A stretch of DNA of 64,000 bases, from positions 372,001 to 436,000 of the forward strand of contig CP053448.1 in NCBI GenBank assembly GCA_013285445.1. Reading direction: 5' to 3'. The DNA comes from Pseudomonadota bacterium (GTDB taxonomy: Bacteria > Pseudomonadota > Gammaproteobacteria > Xanthomonadales > Wenzhouxiangellaceae). Positions 55,862 through 64,000 of the stretch are shown here, piece after piece; the stretch's first letter is position 1; the number at the start of each line of letters is the position of its first letter. The notes below the pieces were generated by a model. It did no database searches, was not told where the DNA came from, and saw nothing but the letters and a program-made list of their open reading frames with translations. A program made the translations under genes and the position numbers.

Positions 55862-56836
55862 TCAGGGGGTCATCACGAAGTCCGCGTTGCGCGTCGCGCC
55901 ATCACGCGGGCGGTCATGGCCGGCGTGGCTCTCGAAGAACGCGACCAGGAATTCTTCCGCTTGGCTGTCTGCATTGCGATAGACGATGACGTAGCTGCCG
56001 GATGGGTCGGAGACGATCTCGGCGTAGCCCCAGAAGGCCGACGAGCGATCGGTTGATTCGCCCGAATCGCCGGTGCCCGTTGCCTTGACCAGCGTACGCG
56101 CCTCATTGCCGGAGCACGACTCGCCCGAATCGCCGGTGCCGGTTGCCTTGACCAGCGTGCGTGCACCATTGCAGGAACACGACTCGCCGGAATCACCGGT
56201 ACCCGTTGCCTTGACCAGGGTTCTGGCACCATTGCCGGAACACGACTCGCCGGAATCACCGGTGCCCGTTGCCTTGACCAGGGTTCTGGCACCATTGCCG
56301 GAACATGACTCGCCGGAATCGCCCGTGCCCGTTGCCTTGACCAGGGTTCTGGCACCATTGCCGGAGCATGATTCACCGGAATCGCCGGTGCCCGTTGCCT
56401 TGACCAGAATACGTGCGCCGTTGCAGGAACACGACTCACCCGAATCGCCGGTGCCTGTTGCCTTGACAAGTGGAGTGAATACCGAACCATCGTCCGACAG
56501 CGAGAGCGTGGCGAAAAGCGGCACGACCGAGTAGCTGCTCTCGCCAGAGGCCAGGGAAGCGGCGCCTGCGATGACGTCACCATTGCTGTGAATCGAGATG
56601 AGAACCGTGCCGGATCGCTGACTGACGAACAGTTCAGGGCTGTCGGTCGCGAATGTCGGGGTCGAAACCAGGCTGCAGGCGGCCAGCGCCACGGCGGCAA
56701 GCATGACGTGGGCCCGACTGCCCGTGCCGCTGTTCCCGATGCCGGTGCCGCTCTTGTGGATTCCGGTACCGCTCTTTCGGATGCCGGTACCGCTTTTCCT
56801 GATGTGCGCGCTAAAGATGGTGTTGGCTGTAAACAT
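55862..56836 (-). CDS. Exported Thr/Gly-rich repeat protein
   Basis: 324 residues from the ATG at 56836 with AAGGAGAT upstream. The N-terminus is unusual: residues 13-40 hold four short repeats (KSGTGIR, KSGTGIH, KSGTGIG, NSGTGS) before the hydrophobic signal at 44-63, which contains both LAAC (lipobox) and a TFA cut site. Residues 123-248 are six full copies of a 21-residue unit opening LVKATGTGDSGESCS, plus a partial seventh. A non-repeat C-terminal domain of 64 residues ends the protein (WGYAEIVSDPSGSYVIVYRN). Each unit has one or two cysteines. Function unknown; a surface or periplasmic structural role is possible. Confidence 0.75.
   Translation of the reverse strand: MFTANTIFSAHIRKSGTGIRKSGTGIHKSGTGIGNSGTGSRAHVMLAAVALAACSLVSTPTFATDSPELFVSQRSGTVLISIHSNGDVIAGAASLASGESSYSVVPLFATLSLSDDGSVFTPLVKATGTGDSGESCSCNGARILVKATGTGDSGESCSGNGARTLVKATGTGDSGESCSGNGARTLVKATGTGDSGESCSGNGARTLVKATGTGDSGESCSCNGARTLVKATGTGDSGESCSGNEARTLVKATGTGDSGESTDRSSAFWGYAEIVSDPSGSYVIVYRNADSQAEEFLVAFFESHAGHDRPRDGATRNADFVMTP
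56054..56470 (-). repeat. 63-bp tandem repeat array inside the repeat-protein gene
   Basis: Six complete 63-bp units and one partial unit, in frame, that differ at few positions. Because the unit length is a multiple of three, copy-number changes would lengthen or shorten the protein without a frameshift. Confidence 0.92.
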
Positions 56837-56891
56837 AGTGATCTCCTTGTCGTGATCAGTAAAGGTTTTTTGAAAAACCGGGCTGTTCCCC

Positions 56892-57737
56892 TCATTCTTC
56901 TGAGCTGGACTCCCAGTAATACCAACCCACACCTACCGAGCACTGGGCGTGCTCATAAGGCTGGATTTCTTCACGTTCTAGACACGTTTCCACTTCGCCG
57001 ATGTTGGTTTCCAGGATTCGGCGAACGGCCTCCCTGACCTGTCTCAGCTTGGACGCAGGTATGGCTGTCGACCAGCGATCCTGCTGCAGCCAGGGCGCGC
57101 CGGTCCGGCGAACTCGATTGGTGTTGTGGAGGATGGATCGACCAAGACGACTGATCGCCAGAGATCCGGATTCAATTGACGCGGGGTCGGAGTCTGCAAG
57201 CGGCATGTAGCGATAGTCGATCATGCGCACCTTGGTTTCATCCTCGTTGAGGGCGACGTTTCCGCTTTCGAGCAACCTCGACAGCGCAGTCTGGACCGTC
57301 ACCATTCGTCCGGCCGCACGCGTTACCAGCTGCTGGAATGTTCGCTGGGGCCCATGAATCAGAAGCTCGTTGGGTGTTCCCGCTTCCGGGTCGGTGAATG
57401 CCGTATCGCGGCTCCACATTTCCAGAATGGCCGCCTCGGAGCAGACATCCGATGCGGTGTATGTCCGCCCACTGTTGCGCTCGATGGCCTGAATCGCCCG
57501 CCCGTCGATTCCGCACAGCAAGGCGAGCGACGAGTAGGTGACCCTGCGATCGGGATTCTGCTGTTGAAGATGCTCCCGGGCCTCGGCCACGTAGAGCTCC
57601 TTGATCATGTCCACCAGGGCGCTACAGGAGACCCGGCCGACCGAAAAGCGAATCAGTGGCCGAAACATCCTGGCCATGGCCGCCATCATCCACTGGATGT
57701 CCCCGTGCTGGTCATGCGTGTGTGCGACTTGACCCAT
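56892..57737 (-). CDS. DUF6502-like protein, possible regulator
   Basis: 281 residues from the ATG at 57737, one base after the EAL stop, with GGAG upstream. The start MGQVAH.. leads into a helical region MARMFRPLIRFSVGR typical of the DUF6502 group (recalled, not searched). Two HTH-like stretches are visible: TYSSLALLCGIDGRAIQAIER and TFQQLVTRAAGRMVTVQTALSRLLESG. The C-terminus is rich in acidic and aromatic residues. It could be a DNA-binding regulator, but no partner is known. It lies 55 bases upstream of the repeat protein on the same strand. Confidence 0.6.
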   Translation of the reverse strand: MGQVAHTHDQHGDIQWMMAAMARMFRPLIRFSVGRVSCSALVDMIKELYVAEAREHLQQQNPDRRVTYSSLALLCGIDGRAIQAIERNSGRTYTASDVCSEAAILEMWSRDTAFTDPEAGTPNELLIHGPQRTFQQLVTRAAGRMVTVQTALSRLLESGNVALNEDETKVRMIDYRYMPLADSDPASIESGSLAISRLGRSILHNTNRVRRTGAPWLQQDRWSTAIPASKLRQVREAVRRILETNIGEVETCLEREEIQPYEHAQCSVGVGWYYWESSSEE

Positions 57738-57738
57738 A

Positions 57739-58476
57739 TCAGCACTCCACAAGTTCTGGTTTGTGAAAGTAGTAGCCCTGTCCGTACTCAATCCCCGTCG
57801 CCGTCAACACGTTCAACTGCTCGACCGTTTCGATGCCCTCGGCGACCACTCTCGCGCCGAGCCCTTCACCGAGCGCCTGGATTGACCGAACGACGGCATG
57901 GTGATTGGGGTCGTTGACCAGACCGCCTACGACGCGCGTATCGATCTTGAGCAGGTCGACAATTCCGGCGGCACACAGATCGAAGCAGTTCAGCCGACTG
58001 CCAAAGTCGTCCAGTGCGATCAGGACCCCTGATTCGCGCAGTCGCTGTGCGTGATCGACAAGCGTTGATTGGCTCGAGTACCCGACGAACTCGACCAGCT
58101 CCAGGCAGATTGAGTGCCCCCCGGCAGCCAGCCGTGACTGATGACGCATGACTTCCTCGACAAAGTCTGAATCCGTCAACGAGTCGGGATGGATATTGAT
58201 GCTCAGGCGCGTGAATTCAGGTTGTCGGACCAGCCACGCCGTCAGGCGCTCAACGACTTCGAGGTCGGATGCGGCGCATCGGCGGGATCTGTAAATCGCG
58301 TCCATGAATTCGGCTGGCGAGTATCCGGAGTCGGGATACGGTCGCACCAGCGCCTCGAACCATGGGCGTTTGTGCCCGAAAGGATCCCCGTTCGGGATCA
58401 GGGCCTGAATCCTCTGTACCGCGAACGCGCAATGCGATGCAGTGGCTCGAAATGCGAGGGAATTGGCCTGTAGCAC
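57739..58476 (-). CDS. EAL-domain c-di-GMP phosphodiesterase
   Basis: 245 residues from a GTG start at 58476 with TAGGAAAC upstream. The catalytic motifs are in order: WFEALVRPY (EAL), LSINIHP, ELVEFVG, IALDDFG, LLKIDTRVV and VVAEGIETVEQ, ending GQGYYFHKP. The metal and substrate ligands look intact, so it should hydrolyse c-di-GMP to pGpG. There is no sensor domain; it is almost a bare EAL domain, so control is probably transcriptional or through a partner. First gene of a three-gene unit with the DUF6502-like and repeat proteins. Confidence 0.9.
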   Translation of the reverse strand: MLQANSLAFRATASHCAFAVQRIQALIPNGDPFGHKRPWFEALVRPYPDSGYSPAEFMDAIYRSRRCAASDLEVVERLTAWLVRQPEFTRLSINIHPDSLTDSDFVEEVMRHQSRLAAGGHSICLELVEFVGYSSQSTLVDHAQRLRESGVLIALDDFGSRLNCFDLCAAGIVDLLKIDTRVVGGLVNDPNHHAVVRSIQALGEGLGARVVAEGIETVEQLNVLTATGIEYGQGYYFHKPELVEC

Positions 58477-58689
58477 CGTTTCCTACCCCTATAATGTCCA
58501 AATTCGGATAATGACAATAATGGCAAATGAAAAAAAATGCAAACAGAAAATGAGAAATCTCCAGGTCAGGCTCAGGACGAGAAAAAAAATGGATATAAAA
58601 CAGAAGTTTGTGAAATGAAGCCGGCGGGCAGCGGGCTGCCCCAGGCTCGTCAGAATTCGATCAGGCCGCGCGAAAACCGCGCATTCCGG

Positions 58690-60525
58690 CTACCGAGAAG
58701 CCGTTTCCATGCCCACGAAACGCAGGAAATAGCCGGCGCCGATACCCCCGTTTGGCGCCATCAGGATGTTCTGTCGCCACAGGTGCACACGGGTGCGGGA
58801 TAGCGAACCGATGATCACGCAGTCGTCAATGACCATTTCATTGAGCCTGTGGTAGAGCGCTGTGCGCTCCGGACCAGGCAACATGGAGGACGCCTGTTCG
58901 AACAGGCGATCGAACTCGGGGTTGGCATAGTTGAAGCTGTTTGCACCGGGCGCGGCGTTGGGCCCGTAGAACAGCTGGAGGCCGTATTGGGCATCGGGAT
59001 AGGACATCGTCCAGCCATAGAAAAAGACATCCAGCTGCCGATTGTCGATGGCTCTGACCATCTCGCCGAAGGTCGCGAAGACCGCTGGCTGGAACACCTC
59101 ACCGGGTATGCCGATCCGAAGCATCTGGGCGCGAAACTGCTCGAACATCTGTCGTTGGTGTATGTTGGCTTCAAGACCATAGGTCAAGCGGGGAAATGAG
59201 CCTGCCTTCCATCCATGCCGCGCGAGCCGCTGCCGGCCGGACTCGGGCCGGAATTCGATCGAGGCCGTCGACAAGCGCGCATCGTATTCGGCCAGGAATG
59301 GGGGTATCACGCCCGGAAAGACCTGGCCCAGGCCATGGTAGAAGGTGTTGTTGCGGCTGCTCCAGTCAAAGGCGTCACGCATTGCGCAGCGCAGCCCATG
59401 GTTCATGGCCTCACGCTGCGGATCGTCGTTGTAGCCGATCTCCGGGTTGTCCATGTTGAAGCCGTAGAACACGAAACCGGCCTCCGGCTCGATCAAGGTG
59501 TGGTACCGATCGGCAATGTGCGGCGAGAATCGCGGTGGATCGTTCGACACCAGGACCCCTCTGGCCTGATCCGGGGGCACCATGACGGTGTCAACCTGGC
59601 CCGCCAGGAATGTCGACCAGCGGGCCGTCGGCTCGTTGATGAAATGCACGACGATCCGGTCGACGAAGGGGTAGTCTTGGCCGTCCAGGGAGGCCAGCCC
59701 GTAGCGGGCGTGTGCGTGCTCGGAAAAACCCTCTCCGGCCAGGTCAAGCGGCCCGCGATCGAACCCGGGATGCGGCTCGAGAACCACTTTGGTTTCGTCA
59801 CGGTCGACCAGCCGGAACGGACCGGATCCGACCGGATTGACGCCAAAGGAACGACCGTAGAAATCAACCGCCTCCTTCGGCACAATGGCCGACAGCGCCA
59901 TGGCCAGGGTGTGGGGAAACTGCGGATAAGGCTCGTGCAGCTCGACCCGTACGGTGTGAGTGTCCAGGGCCCGCAGGCCCGGAACCGCCCGGGCGAAGTC
60001 GGCGCCGGCGTTCGCCCAGTCATCCAGGCCGACAATCCGGTCGCGCCACAGCCACGCTCCTTGTGAACGGGTCGACGGGTGGAAGTGCCTCTTGAGCGAA
60101 TAGATGACATCTCCCGCCACAACGGTTCGCCCCGTTTGTCCCGGGAAGGCCGGGTCGTCGATGAATCGGGCGTCATCGCGCAAGCGGATGATGTAAACGC
60201 GCCCATCGTCCGAGATCTCGGGCATTCCTGCGGCCAGGTTAGGAGCGAGTTCATGGGGCCGGGCGAGATACTTGTAGCGATAGAGCGTGTCATAGAGATT
60301 AACCGACAGCGTGGCGGCGTAGACGTTGCCGGCATGGGCCGGATCCAGGCTTCCCGGTGCGTCCTGAAGCACATGGTGATAGATGGCGCGTTTGCTGTCC
60401 GAGGGGGTGTCCGAACATCCTGCCAGCAGCCAGGCGGCCAGCATGGCGGCCAGAACGAGCCGAACCGGCAGCAGTGGGCAGCCTGCGCGCATCGGCCAGG
60501 CACTTTTGGGGATTCGAAGGCGCAT
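58690..60525 (-). CDS. ABC-type oligopeptide-binding lipoprotein
   Basis: 611 residues from 60525; an inner ATG at 60492 gives a normal 26-residue lipoprotein signal ending LLAGC. The body is an SBP_bac_5 (DppA/OppA) fold: NLYDTLYRYKYL and NPVGSGPFRLV, then YGWTMSYPDAQYGLQLFYGP, typical of the cluster that binds peptides. It is a periplasmic receptor anchored in the membrane. No permease or ATPase genes are next to it, so it must use a transporter encoded elsewhere, or function alone. It starts near pyk on the opposite strand. Confidence 0.9.
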   Translation of the reverse strand: MRLRIPKSAWPMRAGCPLLPVRLVLAAMLAAWLLAGCSDTPSDSKRAIYHHVLQDAPGSLDPAHAGNVYAATLSVNLYDTLYRYKYLARPHELAPNLAAGMPEISDDGRVYIIRLRDDARFIDDPAFPGQTGRTVVAGDVIYSLKRHFHPSTRSQGAWLWRDRIVGLDDWANAGADFARAVPGLRALDTHTVRVELHEPYPQFPHTLAMALSAIVPKEAVDFYGRSFGVNPVGSGPFRLVDRDETKVVLEPHPGFDRGPLDLAGEGFSEHAHARYGLASLDGQDYPFVDRIVVHFINEPTARWSTFLAGQVDTVMVPPDQARGVLVSNDPPRFSPHIADRYHTLIEPEAGFVFYGFNMDNPEIGYNDDPQREAMNHGLRCAMRDAFDWSSRNNTFYHGLGQVFPGVIPPFLAEYDARLSTASIEFRPESGRQRLARHGWKAGSFPRLTYGLEANIHQRQMFEQFRAQMLRIGIPGEVFQPAVFATFGEMVRAIDNRQLDVFFYGWTMSYPDAQYGLQLFYGPNAAPGANSFNYANPEFDRLFEQASSMLPGPERTALYHRLNEMVIDDCVIIGSLSRTRVHLWRQNILMAPNGGIGAGYFLRFVGMETASR

Positions 60526-60721
60526 GTGTCAGTCTGGCACTGTCATGACCGGCAAATTCAGCATGTTCGGCGCGGTGGGCTGGCCGTGTGGCCAGTGTCC
60601 ACCAAGGATCGAGGCTTGTAAACCCGCCTTCCGGAGATGAATGCACGAGTCCCGCCCCCGGACCGGACTTCAAATTCCGTTCAGCGCGGACTGCAGGGCC
60701 AAACTTGGATACACTGCCGGC

Positions 60722-62146
60722 ATGATTCGCAGAACCAAGATCGTGGCCACCCTGGGGCCGGCGACCGACGAGCCGGACGTGCTCGAGCGGCTCATCACCG
60801 CCGGCTGCGATGTGGTCCGCGTCAACTTCTCCCACGGCGACGCCGAAACCCACGCCCGCCGCATCAAGATGGTGCGTGCCGCCGCGCGCGAGCTCGATAC
60901 CGATGTCGCCGTTCTGGCCGACCTGGCCGGGCCGAAGATTCGGATCGACCGCTTTCGGGAAGGTTCGGTCGAACTTGTGGCCGGCCAGGGTTTTGCGCTC
61001 CACGCGCGCGCCAACCCGCCGGTTGGCGATGAGAGCGGCGTGGGCGTGGCCTACCTGGGCCTGGTTGACGATGTCGCGCCGGGTTCGGAGCTGCTGCTCG
61101 ACGACGGACTGATGGCGATGCGCGTCGAATCGATCGAGGGCGACACCATCCGCTGCATCGTGCTGACCAGCGGGGCGCTTTCCGATCGAAAGGGCCTGAA
61201 TCTGCGCGGGGGTGGCCTGTCGGTGCCAGGGATCTCCGAGGCCGACGCGCGCGATATCGAGCGCGCCGCTGAATGGCAGGTCGACTACCTGGCGGTTTCG
61301 TTTCCGCGCGGTCCGGAGGATATGCAGCGCGCCCGCGAGCTTCTGGAAGCCGCGGGCGGACAGGCCGGACTGGTCGCCAAGATCGAGCGGGCCGAGGCGA
61401 TCGAGAATCTGGATGCCATCATCGAGGCCTCCGACGCGGTGCTGGTTGCACGCGGCGACCTGGGCGTCGAGATCGGCGACGCCGAGCTGCCGGGCCTGCA
61501 AAAGCGTATCATTGCCGCCTCGCTGGCCCACAACCGCCCGGTGATCACGGCCACGCAGATGATGCAGTCGATGGTCGAATCCCCCATTCCCACCCGGGCC
61601 GAGGTGCTCGATGTGGCCAATGCCGTCATCGACGGCACCGATGCCGTGATGCTGTCGGCCGAAACCGCGGTCGGTCGACACCCGGTCACGGTCATCGAGG
61701 CCATGCGCCGGGTCTGTCGGGGCGCCGAGCGTCACGTCGAGGCTCATGTGCCGATGGGCAAGATCAACGTGCGAGCCGAACGCATTGACCAGGCCGTGGC
61801 GATGGCGACCATGGTCACCGTGCACGCGCTCCCGGTCAAGGCGATCATTGCGCTGACCGAATCGGGCTCGACCGCGCAGTGGCTCAGCCGGGTGCGCTCG
61901 CCGGTGCCGATCATCGCGCTCTCGCCCAACCGCTTCAGCCTCCGGCGGATGCGCCTGTTCCAGCACGTCCGGCCATTGCTGTTCGTACCCGAGGACATGC
62001 CCACGCCCAAGCTGGCCCGCTCGGCCATCGAGCAGGTCAGGCGCGCCGGCCTGGTCGAGCCCGGCGACCGCGTCCTGATGACCCTGGGCGACGAACAGGG
62101 CGTGATGGGCGGGACCAACACCATGAAAATCCTGACGGTGGAGTAA
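60722..62146 (+). CDS. pyk: Pyruvate kinase
   Basis: 474 residues from the ATG at 60722. The N-terminus RRTKIVATLGPAT and VRVNFSHG, the lysine and metal site in VAKIERAEAIENLD, DAVLVARGDLGVEIG, and TRAEVLDVANAVIDGTDAVMLSAETAVG are all present. The C-terminal domain has ALTESGSTAQWLSRVR. It makes ATP and pyruvate from phosphoenolpyruvate. A TACACT hexamer at 60710-60715 lies only 6 bases before the ATG, so a leaderless or very short-leader transcript is possible. It precedes fba, together forming a second glycolytic group. Confidence 0.96.
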   Translation: MIRRTKIVATLGPATDEPDVLERLITAGCDVVRVNFSHGDAETHARRIKMVRAAARELDTDVAVLADLAGPKIRIDRFREGSVELVAGQGFALHARANPPVGDESGVGVAYLGLVDDVAPGSELLLDDGLMAMRVESIEGDTIRCIVLTSGALSDRKGLNLRGGGLSVPGISEADARDIERAAEWQVDYLAVSFPRGPEDMQRARELLEAAGGQAGLVAKIERAEAIENLDAIIEASDAVLVARGDLGVEIGDAELPGLQKRIIAASLAHNRPVITATQMMQSMVESPIPTRAEVLDVANAVIDGTDAVMLSAETAVGRHPVTVIEAMRRVCRGAERHVEAHVPMGKINVRAERIDQAVAMATMVTVHALPVKAIIALTESGSTAQWLSRVRSPVPIIALSPNRFSLRRMRLFQHVRPLLFVPEDMPTPKLARSAIEQVRRAGLVEPGDRVLMTLGDEQGVMGGTNTMKILTVE

Positions 62147-62340
62147 GGGTCGCATTTTACTAAGGCCTTGTCGGCTGGCCCATGCGAGGTCCCGGATAGG
62201 CGCGCCGCGCTTTCCGGGATGACAGGGCATGGCTTTCGGGACGACAAGCTCCTTTTTCCGGGTGAACTCGGGCCCCGCTCTGGCTACAATAGCGGACTGG
62301 TTTCCCACCCACCTCCAACCCGCGTAGCAGGGGATCTGAA
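62147..62340 (+). other. Spacer between pyk and fba with a palindrome and -10
   Basis: Contains TCCCGGATAGGCGCGCCGCG and its near-complement up to TCCGGGA (62192-62221), a REP-like hairpin of a different type. TACAAT at 62285-62290 could be the -10 of fba, giving a leader of about 45 bases with AGGGGA as ribosome binding site. Confidence 0.5.
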
Positions 62341-63366
62341 ATGACCGACTTACTCGAACAGCTTGTAGAAACCGCCCAGGCGATGGTTGCCCCCGGAAAA
62401 GGCATTCTGGCCATCGATGAGTCCTCCGGCACCATCAAGAAGCGCTTCGACGGCGTCGGCGTGGAGTCGACCGAGGACAACCGCCGCGACTATCGTTCGA
62501 TGATGCTCACCACGCCCGGGCTGGGAGAGCACATCTCCGGCGCGATCCTGTTCGACGAGACCATTCGCCAATCGACCGCCGACGGCAAACCGCTGGTCGA
62601 GGTGATGAACGAGGCCGGTATCCTGCCCGGCATCAAGGTTGACCAGGGCGCCAAGGCGCTGGCCGGTTTCCCGGGCGAGAAGGTCACCGAGGGCCTGGAC
62701 GGACTGCGCGAGCGCCTGGCCGAGTATGCCGAACTGGGCGCACGCTTTGCCAAGTGGCGGGCAGTGATCACCATCGGCGACGACATTCCGTCTCGCGCCT
62801 GCCTGCAGGCCAATGCCCACGCGCTGGCGCGCTACGCCGCGCTGTGCCAGGAGGCCGGCATCGTGCCGATCGTCGAGCCCGAGGTGCTGATGGACGGCGA
62901 TCACGATCTCGATGCGTCCTACGATGTGACCGAAGCAACGCTCAAGGCGCTGTTTGCCGAGCTCTACGAGCAGAACGTGCTGCTGGAAGGTGCCGTGCTC
63001 AAGGCCTCCATGGTGATTTCCGGCTCCGATGCCCGCGATCGTGCCGGTGTCGAGGAAGTGGCTGAGGCGACCATCGACTGCCTGCTCAACGCCGTGCCGG
63101 CCGCGACCGCCGGCATCGTCTTCCTGTCCGGCGGGCAGGGCGACGTGGAAGCCACCGCGCATCTGGACGCCATGAACAAGATGGGTGAACTGCCCTGGCC
63201 GCTGTCGTTTTCCTATGGACGCGCCCTGCAGGCAGAGTGCCTCAAGACCTGGGCGGCCGATCCGAAGGGCAACCGCGAGCGTGCCCAGCACGTTCTCGCC
63301 CATCGTGCGAAGATGAACGGCCTGGCGGCGCTGGGTGAGTGGAGCGAGGACGAAGAGCGCGGCTGA
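62341..63366 (+). CDS. fba: Class I fructose-bisphosphate aldolase
   Basis: 341 residues. The sequence follows the class I (Schiff-base) enzyme: GKGILAIDESSGTIKKRF, TPGLGEHISGAILFDET, KWRAVITIGDD and the lysine in GAVLKASMV, then FLSGGQGDVEATAHLDAMN and FSYGRALQ. It interconverts fructose-1,6-bisphosphate with dihydroxyacetone phosphate and glyceraldehyde-3-phosphate without a metal. In most proteobacteria class II is usual; class I is common in Xanthomonadales, consistent with the presumed host. It lies between pyk and maeB. Confidence 0.96.
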   Translation: MTDLLEQLVETAQAMVAPGKGILAIDESSGTIKKRFDGVGVESTEDNRRDYRSMMLTTPGLGEHISGAILFDETIRQSTADGKPLVEVMNEAGILPGIKVDQGAKALAGFPGEKVTEGLDGLRERLAEYAELGARFAKWRAVITIGDDIPSRACLQANAHALARYAALCQEAGIVPIVEPEVLMDGDHDLDASYDVTEATLKALFAELYEQNVLLEGAVLKASMVISGSDARDRAGVEEVAEATIDCLLNAVPAATAGIVFLSGGQGDVEATAHLDAMNKMGELPWPLSFSYGRALQAECLKTWAADPKGNRERAQHVLAHRAKMNGLAALGEWSEDEERG

Positions 63367-63373
63367 AGGTCGC

Positions 63374-63455
63374 GCCGGTGATCGGTAGCCGGTGGTCGGT
63401 GCGTCAGTCGGCCGTGCCGATCACCGGCGCACAGAGTGCTGACGCACCGACCACC
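63374..63455 (+). repeat. Interlocked inverted repeats between fba and malic enzyme
   Basis: Two inverted pairs are interlaced. GCCGGTGATCGG (63374-63385) pairs with 63417-63428, while GGTGGTCGGTGCGTCAG (63391-63407) pairs with 63439-63455. As RNA this order A-B-A'-B' would form a pseudoknot or two alternative hairpins. It starts 8 bases after the fba stop and ends about 30 bases before the malic enzyme ATG. Confidence 0.8.
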
Positions 63456-63484
63456 GATGCACGGACGTAGGGATCACTGACCCA

Positions 63485-64000
63485 ATGACCGACCGAGACA
63501 AGTTTCGTGAAGAAGCCCTTGACTACCATCGGCAGTATCCGCCGGGCAAGATCAAGATCACACCGACCAAGGCACTGACCACGTCGAAGGATCTGGCCCT
63601 GGCCTATTCGCCGGGGGTGGCGGCGGCTTCCGAAGAGATTGCGCAGGACCCGCTCAAGGCGCTTGACTACACTGCCCGTGGCAACCTGGTGGCGGTCATT
63701 TCCAACGGCACGGCCGTGCTTGGCCTGGGCGATATCGGCGCGCTGGCATCCAAGCCGGTGATGGAGGGCAAGGGGGTCCTGTTCAAGAAATTCGCCGATA
63801 TCGACGTGTTCGATATCGAGATCGACGAAAAGGACCCCGACAAGCTGATCGAGACGATCGCCCGGCTCGAGCCGAGCTTCGGCGGCATCAACCTCGAAGA
63901 CATCAAGGCGCCGGAGTGCTTCAGAGTCGAGGCGGCGCTCAAGGACCGGATGAACATCCCGGTCTTCCACGATGACCAGCACGGCACGGCGATCATTGCC
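63485..64000 (+). CDS. maeB: Malic enzyme (NADP-type), 3' end outside the window
   Basis: 172 residues visible from the ATG at 63485; the frame is open at the window end. The N-terminus has [14 protein letters not shown] and [10 protein letters not shown], then [43 protein letters not shown] and [13 protein letters not shown], the malic enzyme signature set for the metal and malate. The long form MaeB (about 760 residues with a phosphotransacetylase-like tail) is likely but its end is not seen. It decarboxylates malate to pyruvate with NADP. Confidence 0.93.
   Translation, partial: MTDRDKFREEALDYHRQYPPGKIKITPTKALTTSKDLALAYSPGVAAASEEIAQDPLKALDYTARGNLVAVISNGTAVLGLGDIGALASKPVMEGKGVLFKKFADIDVFDIEIDEKDPDKLIETIARLEPSFGGINLEDIKAPECFRVEAALKDRMNIPVFHDDQHGTAIIA

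Noticed and set aside
56054..56470. The 63-bp tandem units as a CRISPR array
   Set aside because: The units are contiguous, without variable spacers, in frame and encode a clear protein repeat.
55873..56943. Alternative frame of the repeat-protein gene on the same strand
   Set aside because: It has no signal peptide or ribosome binding site of matching quality, its product is a Pro/Arg/Ala string, and the other frame has AAGGAGAT before the ATG.
60299..62308. Antisense frame of 669 codons opposite pyruvate kinase
   Set aside because: Overlaps the whole of a well-supported pyk gene and has no family features.

Overview
The window looks like chromosomal DNA of a GC-rich gammaproteobacterium. 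I would place it near the Wenzhouxiangella/Xanthomonadales-Chromatiales group. This rests on gene content: a pilT-pilU/yggS-proC-yggT locus, ubiUV, class I aldolase, an IFGD-type C-terminus on a secreted protein, and three c-di-GMP genes. No database was consulted. I see no tRNA, rRNA, CRISPR array or intact transposase gene.

Layout. 1-3046: the end of one acyl-CoA dehydrogenase gene, a second one and an acetoacetate-decarboxylase-like gene, tightly packed. 3040-8550: a membrane diguanylate cyclase, the ubiU-ubiV pair (oxygen-independent ubiquinone hydroxylation, with an FNR-like box upstream), trmH, a TerB-domain gene and a DUF4426 gene. 8632-15636: yggT, proC and yggS, divergent from the twitching ATPases pilT and pilU, then a two-component system and a zinc-ribbon membrane protein. 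15671-17237: two exported proteins of unknown role. 17507-23382: transketolase, GAPDH and phosphoglycerate kinase, interrupted between gap and pgk by a palindromic element, a REP cluster and an XRE regulator. 23784-28493: an exported protein, a DHCR24-like flavin oxidoreductase paired with a cyclopropane fatty acid synthase, and djlA. 28877-31021: a broken secreted repeat protein. 31352-38260: lipase, YegP-like protein, patatin, YghU, an ArsR regulator with a vicinal cysteine pair, a DUF318/ArsP-like permease and a eukaryotic-type glutathione synthetase. 38382-46364: CNNM/CBS protein, Uup, a lipoprotein-pilin fusion, an MDR reductase and threonine synthase. 46552-54742: TetR-MFS pair, a three-gene ABC-2 exporter, a serine hydrolase and a metallo-hydrolase. 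54777-58476: PAS-GGDEF protein, a 21-residue repeat protein, a DUF6502-like protein and an EAL phosphodiesterase. 58690-64000: an oligopeptide-binding lipoprotein, pyruvate kinase, class I aldolase and the start of a malic enzyme.

The most unusual feature is a set of about 270-bp elements: five full copies, one half copy and one 17-bp remnant. They have 35-36-bp terminal inverted repeats that begin CTAGTG, and two internal hairpins. Three families have different terminal repeats but share an internal module. Five protein-coding genes end exactly on the TAG of an element's terminal CTAG, which suggests insertion at pre-existing CTAG stop sites. A second, smaller repeat family (GTAG followed by a GTCGGGG/CCCCGAC hairpin) has the signature of REP sequences mobilised by RAYT transposases.

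Functional themes are central carbon metabolism (tkt, gap, pgk, pyk, fba, maeB), anaerobic quinone synthesis, type IV pili and c-di-GMP signalling, and a thiol/metalloid island at 34632-38260 whose genes plausibly act together.
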